A stretch of 64,000 nucleotides of DNA from NCBI RefSeq assembly GCF_014904695.1, contig NZ_JACXXN010000013.1, positions 1 to 64,000 on the forward strand, given 5' to 3'. The notes under the pieces are model-generated. The model saw only the letters and a program-made list of their open reading frames with translations, did no database searches and was not told the origin of the DNA. A program made the translations under genes and the position numbers. Position 1 is the first letter of the stretch. Every line of letters starts with the position of its first letter. The DNA comes from Nostoc sp. MG11 (GTDB lineage: Bacteria; Cyanobacteriota; Cyanobacteriia; Cyanobacteriales; Nostocaceae). Shown one piece after another: positions 16,808 to 24,072 of the stretch.

Positions 16808-18111
16808 TACTCTTGAACCTCCTTAACCAACCCTAAATTTTTTTTTAACTTCAGCCATAGTATCCGCAACTTCCAGAACTTACTAGACTGCATTGCACTA
16901 ATCATTACCTCAGTTTGCTCAGCTTTGCACCTTACTATCTCCAGTTGACTTTGAGTGTGCTGAAGTTGCGTTTGTGAACGTTCTAGTTCATCTTGAGTGT
17001 ACTGAAGTTGCGTTTGTAAAAGTTCTAGTTCGCTTTGAGTATGCTGAAGTTGCGTTTGTGAACGTTCTAGTTCATCTTGAGTGTGCTGAAGTTGCGTTTG
17101 TGAACGTTCTAGTTCATCTTGAGTGTGCTGAAGTTGCGTTTGTGAACGTTCTAGTTCGCTTTGAGTATGCTGAAGTTGCGTTTGTGAACGTTCTAGTTCA
17201 CCTTGAGTATGCTGAAGTTGCGTTTGTGAACGTTCTAGTTCACCTTGAGTATGCTGAAGTTGCGTTTGCGATAACTCTAAATAACTAGGATGCTTTCTAA
17301 TTAACAAATAATCTAGAGTTGCTAAAGATAGTTTATTTAGACCACGACTCACTAAGGTAAGATTCCAACGGGTCAGGAGCTTTTGTGCTGATGCACCTAG
17401 CTTGTTTTCTGCTTCAGATACAGCTCGATCAACAGTAGTACCAGAGTGGTTATCATGAAAGAAAACAGCACATTTTTCTGAGAGATAGGGATAAATTGCG
17501 AGAAAATCCAAAAGCGGTTGCTCGCCAAAATGTCCACCATCAATAAATACAAAGTCAAGTTTGCGATCGCCTATAATAGTTGGAACATCTTTGGGGCTAA
17601 TACCTATCTCAAAACGTATCACATCAGATAATCCCAACTTATTTGCAGATTCTTTAGCAAAACGTAGACCTGTTGGAAGAATGTTTTCTAGAGCATTAGT
17701 TCTGCTGCACTCTACACTGGATTCCATTTCTTCAGGATTATATACAAAAGACTCCTTCCACTCTTCAACATAACAGTCCATAGTTACAAGTTGACCGCCA
17801 TTTTGTTTAAGAGCTAGTCCAATGTACATACTACTAAAGCCAAAAGCGGTAGAAATTTCAAAACCACTTCTTAGCTGATTTGCAGCAATAACATAGTTAA
17901 GAATTAAGCCTTCTTCATCTGTGCATGAATAGGGAAATGCTTTTTCTCTAAGTTTCCACGAACAATCCAACTCGTCAATCGCCTCTGGGGATTCAACCTT
18001 TTCCAGAGATGTATGTATACATTTAAGTTGAGTAAGTAATAATTCAGATCTTACTCTTCTTAAATCATTTAAGTTTGATGGCAAAGGCACTTCTAAAAAC
18101 TTAAATTCCAT
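16807..18111 (-). CDS. SAM-dependent methyltransferase with a repetitive coiled-coil C-terminus
   Basis: A 434-residue protein. Residues about 70-260 are a class I methyltransferase of the Methyltransf_24 kind: FEISTAFGFSSMYIGLALKQ as motif I, LVTMDCYVEEW, then KLDFVFIDGGHFGEQPLLDF and CAVFFHDNHSG. Residues about 278-389 are eight 14-residue units (LERSQTQLQHTQ[GSD]E) with leucine every seventh position, a clean two-heptad coiled coil encoded by 42-bp DNA repeats. The tail AMQSSKFWKLRILWLKLKK is shared with the GT2 protein at 14020. It is likely a glycan methyltransferase tethered in a complex. Unit number may vary between strains. Confidence 0.85.
   Translation of the reverse strand: MEFKFLEVPLPSNLNDLRRVRSELLLTQLKCIHTSLEKVESPEAIDELDCSWKLREKAFPYSCTDEEGLILNYVIAANQLRSGFEISTAFGFSSMYIGLALKQNGGQLVTMDCYVEEWKESFVYNPEEMESSVECSRTNALENILPTGLRFAKESANKLGLSDVIRFEIGISPKDVPTIIGDRKLDFVFIDGGHFGEQPLLDFLAIYPYLSEKCAVFFHDNHSGTTVDRAVSEAENKLGASAQKLLTRWNLTLVSRGLNKLSLATLDYLLIRKHPSYLELSQTQLQHTQGELERSQTQLQHTQGELERSQTQLQHTQSELERSQTQLQHTQDELERSQTQLQHTQDELERSQTQLQHTQSELELLQTQLQYTQDELERSQTQLQHTQSQLEIVRCKAEQTEVMISAMQSSKFWKLRILWLKLKKNLGLVKEVQE
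16945..17280 (-). repeat. Tandem 42-bp coding repeat, eight units
   Basis: Eight directly repeated 42-bp units lie within the methyltransferase gene, each encoding a 14-residue coiled-coil unit. The units are nearly identical at DNA level (for example repeated TGCTGAAGTTGCGTTTGTGA on the plus strand). This implies recent expansion or gene conversion, and slippage-driven length change is likely. Confidence 0.95.
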
Positions 18112-18160
18112 AATAATTGCTCATCAACAATCAATGCTGTAATAGGCAGATACAATACAT

Positions 18161-19507
18161 CTAAGTTGAACTCTTGAGCTTCAAAAAAACTTCTAAATCT
18201 TCTGGAGTTCCTAAACCGTGCATTGTGTCTTTATCTATTTCATATATATACACTGCTTTTCCATATTCAATATATTCATTGAATATGGGACAAATATAAA
18301 ATTCGTTGTTTGTCCGTATATTCTTGTTAATCATTGAATTTGCATACTTGACAAATTCCCAAGTACGTTTGTAATAATAAATTCCTACGGTAGCATGGGT
18401 ACTAATTGCTTGTTTTTCAGCTACCCTTTTGACTAACCCGTTTTCGTCAGCATCGGCATAACTCCACTTACTTTCGGACGCTTCAAATGTAATCATCCCT
18501 GCGTCTGCATCTAAATCTCTCATTCTTTGAACAAAATCAGCAATAGAAGCATCTATATACTGATCAGAGTTAGCGACAATCAACTCTTCATTATCCGTCA
18601 GGTAATCCTCAGCTAAAAGAACTGTACAAGCAGCCCCCTCAGTTAGTTGATCTACACAAACAATTGAAGAGTCAGGTCTTAAAGATTTTAAGTAAGAACT
18701 TAGCTTATAATTGTCGAGGTGTTGCTTACGGCAGAGAAATATAAAGTAGCTGTTGGCCAGGTTCATATTTTCTACAACCCACTGAATCATCGGCTTACCG
18801 AAAACACGAATCATTGGTTTGGGGTCAATGTACCCTGCTCTGGCAAATCTACTTCCCTCACCAGCCATTGGAATCACAACTTTGATTTTGCCCACATTTT
18901 TTAAACTAGTCATGACTCTCTCAAGATTTACTTCTGATGGTTCGCTGACTTTGCAAATATGTGCCCCACAACTTTGAGCAGCTCTTAGACCAGCTTCAGA
19001 ATCCTCTACAATTAAGCACTCTTCAGCATCTAAACCCATTTTGTCCATTGCCGAAAAATACATTTCAGGCGATGGTTTACCGTTTTTAACATGTTCATTA
19101 CTTAAGAAGAATTCAAAATAGTCAATTAAATCTGACTTCTCAAGCATAAGTTTCACGGTTTCCAGCCTAGAATTAGAGCAAACCGCAACTCGGTATCTTT
19201 TGTGAAGATACTCCATCATTGCTAGTTTATCAGGCTGAGGTTGACATTTTTCATTTATTATTTCAAAAGTATATTTTTGCTTTTTATCATTAATTTCTTG
19301 ATGCGCCTCTCTAGGTAAATCATATCTAACTGAAAGAATTTCTAGTTTAGTTCTTGTTGGTAATGCTTTAAAGAAATATATGTGCTGCTCTCTTGTAATT
19401 GTTAATCCGTAGGGTTGCAAAGCATGATTTAGAGCATCAAAATGCCATTCATCAGCATCAACAAGCACTCCATCAAGATCAAATAAAATTGCAGCAACCT
19501 TTTTCAT
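18161..19507 (-). CDS. Bifunctional HAD-family phosphatase / sugar-phosphate nucleotidyltransferase fusion
   Basis: A 448-residue fusion. Residues 1-205 are a HAD hydrolase of the beta-phosphoglucomutase subgroup: D10-L-D12-GVLVDADEW, VCSNSR near 112, KNGKPSPEMY, LIVEDSEAGL. Residues about 210-448 are a nucleotidyltransferase: VVIPMAGEGSRFARAG, DPKPMIRVFGKPMI, then VANSDQYID as the metal Asp region and GTPEDLEVF at the end. The first domain could dephosphorylate or isomerise an intermediate and the second activate a sugar or polyol phosphate. The gene directly abuts the GDPD-like gene with no gap, suggesting a shared pathway. Substrates are not known; it could supply an unusual nucleotide-activated building block. 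Confidence 0.85.
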   Translation of the reverse strand: MKKVAAILFDLDGVLVDADEWHFDALNHALQPYGLTITREQHIYFFKALPTRTKLEILSVRYDLPREAHQEINDKKQKYTFEIINEKCQPQPDKLAMMEYLHKRYRVAVCSNSRLETVKLMLEKSDLIDYFEFFLSNEHVKNGKPSPEMYFSAMDKMGLDAEECLIVEDSEAGLRAAQSCGAHICKVSEPSEVNLERVMTSLKNVGKIKVVIPMAGEGSRFARAGYIDPKPMIRVFGKPMIQWVVENMNLANSYFIFLCRKQHLDNYKLSSYLKSLRPDSSIVCVDQLTEGAACTVLLAEDYLTDNEELIVANSDQYIDASIADFVQRMRDLDADAGMITFEASESKWSYADADENGLVKRVAEKQAISTHATVGIYYYKRTWEFVKYANSMINKNIRTNNEFYICPIFNEYIEYGKAVYIYEIDKDTMHGLGTPEDLEVFLKLKSST

Positions 19508-20182
19508 TTAATTAATCTCCTTTAATAAATTCCTCAACATTATAGGATAATCTGTGCAAATCCCGGCGACATTCCATGCTATAAATTCTTGACATCTGGC
19601 CAGAGAAATATTAGCTGAATGTTTATGTAAATCTGGTGCTACAGCATATACTTTTTTACCAGCCACACTCAGTTTTTGAATCACTTGTTGAGAAAGCCAA
19701 AAATTATCAAACTCATCTAGCCAAACCACGTTAGATGTTGATTCAATAGCTCGTTCTAAGGTTTCACCTTTATCACTAACTCTGATAGCTATTTCAAGTT
19801 TTGAATTGAGATTTTTATAAACCGATGCTAGAGAATTATAATTTTCTATCCCAACCACCAGTTCTAAATCAAATAAGAATACTTTCAGCAAATTTAACTG
19901 ACAAATACTTTTAATTAAAGCATTCTCATTGCCAGTGTCTTTAATATTAATAGCAATTGTTAATTGGGGATAATTTCTTATAACCTCAACTATTTCAGTC
20001 CAAGACTGTGTTTGCTCTGATGTGACTGGATCATGCTTAGCATACAATTTATTTTTATAAGTTCGTACGTCTAACTCTAAACCAAACTCTAAATCAAGAC
20101 ATTCTTTGCAAGCACTAAGATTATTTTCTCTTTGATAGTCTGAACCGATAATATTTCCTCGATGTGCAAGTATTTCAACCAT
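19508..20182 (-). CDS. Glycerophosphodiester phosphodiesterase-like protein
   Basis: A 224-residue TIM-barrel protein of the GDPD family without a signal peptide. The catalytic set looks intact: H7-R8-G9, E19-N20, E36 and D38 in LELDVRTY, and H50-D51. It is a little shorter than typical GDPD enzymes (about 240-250 aa). Such enzymes cut glycerophosphodiesters to glycerol 3-phosphate and alcohol; a cytosolic copy in a glycan locus may act on a pathway intermediate. It lies 18 bases after the exporter ATPase gene and directly abuts the HAD-nucleotidyltransferase gene, so all are one operon. Confidence 0.82.
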   Translation of the reverse strand: MVEILAHRGNIIGSDYQRENNLSACKECLDLEFGLELDVRTYKNKLYAKHDPVTSEQTQSWTEIVEVIRNYPQLTIAINIKDTGNENALIKSICQLNLLKVFLFDLELVVGIENYNSLASVYKNLNSKLEIAIRVSDKGETLERAIESTSNVVWLDEFDNFWLSQQVIQKLSVAGKKVYAVAPDLHKHSANISLARCQEFIAWNVAGICTDYPIMLRNLLKEIN

Positions 20183-20200
20183 AATTTTTCATAAATTCTT

Positions 20201-20953
20201 CTAATTTAATTCTGAGCCTTGAACCCCTGTCTCTAGGTAAGTTTTTATAGCGTCACAAGTTTTACCTGCAAACATTACCTGCCCTTTATTCAACCAAATT
20301 GCTTGTTCACAAGATTGTTCTATAAAACTTAAATCATGGGACACTACTAAAACTGTGACATTTGTGTCCCAAAATTTTTCAATCCGCTGCTTACTCTTAT
20401 TCTTAAAATTTTCATCTCCCACCGATAACACTTCATCTAATATCAAAATATCCGGCTGCACATCAGTAGCAATAGCAAACCCCAGCCGTGCCACCATACC
20501 TGAAGATAAAGCTTTCACAGGCACTAATGCACAATCTTGCAATTCTGCAAACTCTAAAATTGAGTGTGTTCTTTCTCGCATTTCTGCCCTAGAAAAACCC
20601 AGCAGCACTCCATACAAGAGAATATTATCCATCACTGAAACTTCTGGGTCAAACCCTGCTCCGAGTTCAATCAAGGGGGCAATCTGACCGCGCACTCTAA
20701 TTGCACCACTTGTCGGCTGCAAAATTCCACAAATGACTTTTAGGAGTGTTGATTTTCCTGAACCATTTGCACCAATAATTCCTAATTTATCGCCTGCATT
20801 TACAACCAAATTAATTTCATCTAGTACCAACTTTTTCGCAGGCTGACGATATTTGCCCTCAAAAAATGACAAAACTGTTTTCTTGAGATCATAAGAAAAC
20901 TCTTCTTGTGTTCTTCGCCACAGCGAAACTTGATCTAGACGAATAACTTCCAT
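20201..20953 (-). CDS. Polysaccharide ABC exporter ATPase (Wzt/KpsT/TagH-like)
   Basis: A 250-residue ATPase. Walker A is G61-ANGSGKST, the signature LSSGMVARLGFAIA (LSSGM variant typical of polysaccharide exporters), Walker B DILILDEVLSVGD and the H-loop VVSHDLSFIE. The N-terminal extension with YDLKKTVLSFFEGKYRQ is typical of the ABC-2 exporter subfamily. The protein stops shortly after the core, so it lacks the C-terminal carbohydrate-binding domain that some Wzt proteins use to recognise a capped chain end. It directly abuts the permease gene. Confidence 0.92.
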   Translation of the reverse strand: MEVIRLDQVSLWRRTQEEFSYDLKKTVLSFFEGKYRQPAKKLVLDEINLVVNAGDKLGIIGANGSGKSTLLKVICGILQPTSGAIRVRGQIAPLIELGAGFDPEVSVMDNILLYGVLLGFSRAEMRERTHSILEFAELQDCALVPVKALSSGMVARLGFAIATDVQPDILILDEVLSVGDENFKNKSKQRIEKFWDTNVTVLVVSHDLSFIEQSCEQAIWLNKGQVMFAGKTCDAIKTYLETGVQGSELN

Positions 20954-21763
20954 CTATAGCAAATCCATAAATTGATGTCGCCACAACTGAAAACAAGCCC
21001 ATCCTAGCGATAAAATAATCACGCTACTGAGCAAAGCGCCCCAAACTAAATTTAAATCTGGTGGTGCGCCAGATAATGTAATCTGACGAAGACTTTCGAT
21101 AATTGGAGATAAAGGGTTTAAACCTAAAAAAGGCTGTACTACCTTTGGAACAATAGCTGCTGGATAAAATACAGGACTGCTAATCCACAACACAAACACA
21201 ACTAACTCATAAAAATAAGGTAAATCTCTAAAAAAGACATATAAAGCACTTACAAAAAACCCAATTCCTATACAAACCAAAATTAGCGCTAAAATTGGGA
21301 ATATCAGTGCCAGGACATTGACTAGACTTTTAGAATTAAAGAAAGTCATGATCGCCAGCAGTGGTAAAACCCCGATCGCAAACTGAAATACATTTGCTGC
21401 AATCATTGATAGAGGAAAAATACTGACTGGTAGGCGAATTTTATTCAAAAGTGAGCCATTGCTTACTACACTACTCAATGCCTGGGAGGTGGAAGCAGAG
21501 AAAAAGTTGATTACCACCAACCCTGTAAACGCTGCCAACATATAGTTTAAGATTGAGTTACCGTAATATGACGCAAACGTTGTACCAAAAATCGCAGTGT
21601 ATAATCCCGTCATAATCAACGGGTTCAACAGTGACCAATAAACTCCCAAGAACGAACCCCGGTAACGTACTTTCAGATTCCGCTCTACCAATACGTGCAG
21701 CAATTCCCAGTACCGCCGCACTTGCAACCAAGTTGTTGAGTTACCTTTGACTGAAAGCTTCAT
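20954..21763 (-). CDS. Polysaccharide ABC exporter permease (Wzm/KpsM/TagG-like)
   Basis: A 269-residue ABC-2 type permease with six hydrophobic segments. The N-terminal motif RRYWELLHVLVERNLKVRYRGSFLGVYWSLLNPL is highly typical of the family. The end FQLWRHQFMDLL lies in the cytosol. With the ATPase it forms the inner-membrane exporter for an undecaprenyl-linked or phospholipid-linked glycan. It is the first intact gene of the minus-strand operon, so the operon promoter should lie in 21764-21970. Confidence 0.92.
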   Translation of the reverse strand: MKLSVKGNSTTWLQVRRYWELLHVLVERNLKVRYRGSFLGVYWSLLNPLIMTGLYTAIFGTTFASYYGNSILNYMLAAFTGLVVINFFSASTSQALSSVVSNGSLLNKIRLPVSIFPLSMIAANVFQFAIGVLPLLAIMTFFNSKSLVNVLALIFPILALILVCIGIGFFVSALYVFFRDLPYFYELVVFVLWISSPVFYPAAIVPKVVQPFLGLNPLSPIIESLRQITLSGAPPDLNLVWGALLSSVIILSLGWACFQLWRHQFMDLL

Positions 21764-21970
21764 CCTTACACACCGTCACACATCACAGGCAAGTTATTCG
21801 CGCATTTTACATGATTGGGGCATCTGCTGCATTAGCCTACACCAAAATTTTATTGTAAAAAGCACTTTCTAATAAAATACAAAAGTTATTAGTTATAACT
21901 TTTACACTCCCTAGTCAAAAAATTAGAACTATTAAACTACAAAAATTGATTTTGTATTTATTCTTTGCTG
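21764..21970 (-). promoter_or_regulatory. Probable promoter region of the polysaccharide operon
   Basis: AT-rich 207 bases upstream of the permease gene, the first gene of the long minus-strand operon, and downstream of the aminotransferase relic. A promoter is expected here from position; I could not define its elements. Confidence 0.4.
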
Positions 21971-22329
21971 CTACGAATTATCAGCTTCTAAAGCTAAAGA
22001 TTGTCTAATAGTTTGCACTACTGGCTCAATAGTTGCGTAATTAAACTCTGGCCAAATTGGTAAACTGAGTACCTGAATTGCCAATGGATCGCTAACTGAA
22101 TTCACAGGCTATTTGCCTTTGTAATGACTAAAGCATCTGTCCCAGAGTTAACAGCGATCGCATGGCGTACCCCCAGATACTCAGGAATTTATTGCTCAAA
22201 CAGCTTGACATCTGGGCCCATAATGAACTGACCAAATTCTAAAACACGGGAGATTGCAACCTGAATTTTAGATTTGAGAGAGTCGTACTGGAGTTTAAGA
22301 TCGAGAACGGGGATATTAGTTTGGCTCAT
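21971..22329 (-). pseudogene. Relic of a DegT/DnrJ/EryC1/StrS sugar aminotransferase
   Basis: The minus strand from the ATG at 22327-22329 reads MSQTNIPVLDLKLQYDSLKS, then GQFIMGPDVKLFEQ and an in-frame stop. In the same frame it continues IPEYLGVRHAIAVNSGTDAL before breaking. A C-terminal fragment follows (VLSLPIWPEFNYATIEPVVQ, ending QSLALEADNS and a stop at 21971-21973). These are the first about 65 and last about 45 residues of a DegT-family PLP aminotransferase; the catalytic-lysine core is deleted. The start overlaps the acyltransferase relic's stop codon by 14 bases. Confidence 0.8.
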
Positions 22330-22498
22330 GCAACCCTTGTAACTTCTGTTTCTGATACTTTTGATATTTGGCTCCTGTGGAGTTGATCGCATACGTATTA
22401 GCATCAAACTTTAGCACATCACCGTAGGCACTCATCCATCCAATAATTTTTGCTGGAACTCCTGCGGCGATCGCGTCAGATAGAACGTCCTTTGTGAC
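22316..22498 (-). pseudogene. Relic of a sugar N/O-acyltransferase (left-handed beta-helix), C-terminal end
   Basis: The minus strand encodes VTKDVLSDAIAAGVPAKIIG, then WMSAYGDVLKFD and a tail ending KLQGLHEPN with a TAA at 22316-22318. VTKDV..A..AGVPAKIIGWMS is the C-terminal end of WlbB/FdtC/QdtC-like nucleotide-sugar acetyltransferases. Everything upstream is gone (in-frame TGA just before). Its stop codon lies inside the start of the aminotransferase relic, the gene order of 3-acetamido-sugar operons. Confidence 0.7.
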
Positions 22499-22630
22499 TC
22501 AGCTAACTATCACTCCTTATTGTTCATTCCCTAATTTGCTCGATTGCCACAAGTTGCTGACAAAAACTCAACTTGATGAGTCCCGGATTCAGCTACACTG
22601 AGACTTGGTTTATCTGAATTGTAAGTAGGC

Positions 22631-22822
22631 ATGGAAATCGGACAAAAGGTTAAAGTTTTTCGTTTGCGCGATCGCGTCTCTCCTCCCATTGTCAAAAGGC
22701 TAGGACAAGTAGGCAGCATCTTAGGCTACAAAGTCACCGATGGTGGTGGTATCGGTGTAGTAGTACAGTTTGATGATGATTTTTCTACTTGGTTTTTTGA
22801 AGATGAAATCAAACCTGTGTAG
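22631..22822 (+). CDS. DUF2862 domain protein
   Basis: A 63-residue protein, MEIGQKVKVFRLRDRVSPPI, then GQVGSILGYKVTDGGGIGVV, FDDDFSTWFFEDEIKPV. It matches the cyanobacterial/plastid-lineage DUF2862 family, a small SH3-like beta-barrel of unknown function. The start ATG follows GTAAGTAGGC. It is followed on the same strand by the Get3d-like gene. Confidence 0.88.
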   Translation: MEIGQKVKVFRLRDRVSPPIVKRLGQVGSILGYKVTDGGGIGVVVQFDDDFSTWFFEDEIKPV

Positions 22823-22905
22823 AACAGAGAACTTAAAGCGGAAGCTGAGAGTATTTGTTGAGTGCTAAGGTTGAAAAGACCGGCGGTGAAAATAGGAATC
22901 AAGTA

Positions 22906-24006
22906 ATGGCCCTGATATTAACATTTTTGGGCAAAAGCGGCGTCGCTCGTACCAAAATTGCGATCGCCGCCGCCAAATTATTGGCAAGCCAAGGCAAACG
23001 CGTACTTCTAGCAGGACATCCAGAACCAACATTTCAAATCCTGCTAGGCACTACAATTGCTCCCGACCCCCAAGAAATCGCTCCCAACTTACAAGTTATG
23101 CAATTTCAAGCATCTGTATTGCTAGAACGCAGCTGGGACGAAGTAAAAAAACTTGAGGCGCAGTACCTCCGCACCCCTATCATTAAAGAGGTTTTTGGTC
23201 AAGAACTGGTAGTATTGCCAGGAATGGACAGCGCCCTTGCCCTAAATGCTATCCGTGAATATGATGCCAGTGGCAAATATGATGCGATCGTCTACGATGG
23301 CCCAGGTGACGCTTCTACCCTCAGAACTTTGGGGCTACCAGAATCTCTCAGTTGGTATGTCCGGCGATTTCGGCAATTGTTTGTCAATTCTGACTTAGGG
23401 AAAACAATTTCAGAATCGCCCTTGATTCAACCACTAATCAGTACTTTTTTCAATATAAATTGGACGGCAGATAACTTTGCCCAACCCACCAATCAAGCCA
23501 ACAATTTCTTAGAAAAGGGTAAAGCTGCTCTCGCCGACCCCAAGCGCATTGCTGCTTTTTTGGTGACAACAGCAGACTCGATTGAGGTAGCAAGTACCCG
23601 TTATTTATGGGGTAGCGCTCAACAAGTTGGTCTAACTGTTGGCGGGGTTCTTTTGGTATCTTCTGAGGCAAACGTCAACCTTTCAGAGGAATTTACACCC
23701 CTACCTATTAGTATTATTCCCGACTTACCAACAGATGACTGGCAACCACTAATTGACGCCTTACCCAACTTTGAAGCGCAAGCGGTACAAGCTCCCAAAC
23801 CAATTGAAATCGACACCCACAATCGTCAAGTAAGATTGTTTTTGCCAGGATTTGACAAAAAACAGGTCAAACTCACTCAGTATGGCCCAGAAGTTACAGT
23901 AGAAGCAGGAGATCAGCGGCGGAATATCTCCCTACCCCCTGCTTTGATTGGTAGATCCGTTACTGGAGCAAAGTTTCAGAATAATTATTTGATAATTTCG
24001 TTTTAA
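22906..24006 (+). CDS. Get3d-like ArsA/GET3 family protein with C-terminal Hsp20-like domain
   Basis: Residues 1 to about 290 are an ArsA/GET3 P-loop fold: MALILTFLGKSGVARTKIAI at the N-terminus, YDAIVYDGPGDAST as the switch/Walker B region. The last about 80 residues (NRQVRLFLPGFDKKQVKLTQ, then VEAGDQRRNISLPP) form the alpha-crystallin/Hsp20-like domain seen in the Get3d clade of cyanobacteria and plastids. The P-loop is altered: GKSGVARTK in place of GKGGVGKTT, with R15 where the catalytic lysine normally sits. I use the ATG at 22906 because the P-loop then sits at residues 9-17; a TTG at 22855 would add 17 residues. Function in client or pigment-protein handling is speculative. Confidence 0.85.
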   Translation: MALILTFLGKSGVARTKIAIAAAKLLASQGKRVLLAGHPEPTFQILLGTTIAPDPQEIAPNLQVMQFQASVLLERSWDEVKKLEAQYLRTPIIKEVFGQELVVLPGMDSALALNAIREYDASGKYDAIVYDGPGDASTLRTLGLPESLSWYVRRFRQLFVNSDLGKTISESPLIQPLISTFFNINWTADNFAQPTNQANNFLEKGKAALADPKRIAAFLVTTADSIEVASTRYLWGSAQQVGLTVGGVLLVSSEANVNLSEEFTPLPISIIPDLPTDDWQPLIDALPNFEAQAVQAPKPIEIDTHNRQVRLFLPGFDKKQVKLTQYGPEVTVEAGDQRRNISLPPALIGRSVTGAKFQNNYLIISF

Positions 24007-24072
24007 GTAAGTTAGGGGTTAGGAATTAATACTCATAACTCCTAATTCAGAACTCCTTAATAAGTACGCCTT

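Noticed and set aside
16945-17280. Tandem repeats considered as a CRISPR array
   Set aside because: Units are contiguous without spacers and keep an open reading frame with heptad leucines, so this is a coding repeat.
16974-17288. Plus-strand open frame of 104 codons
   Set aside because: It runs antisense through the 42-bp repeats of the methyltransferase gene, so its repeated residues merely mirror that repeat.
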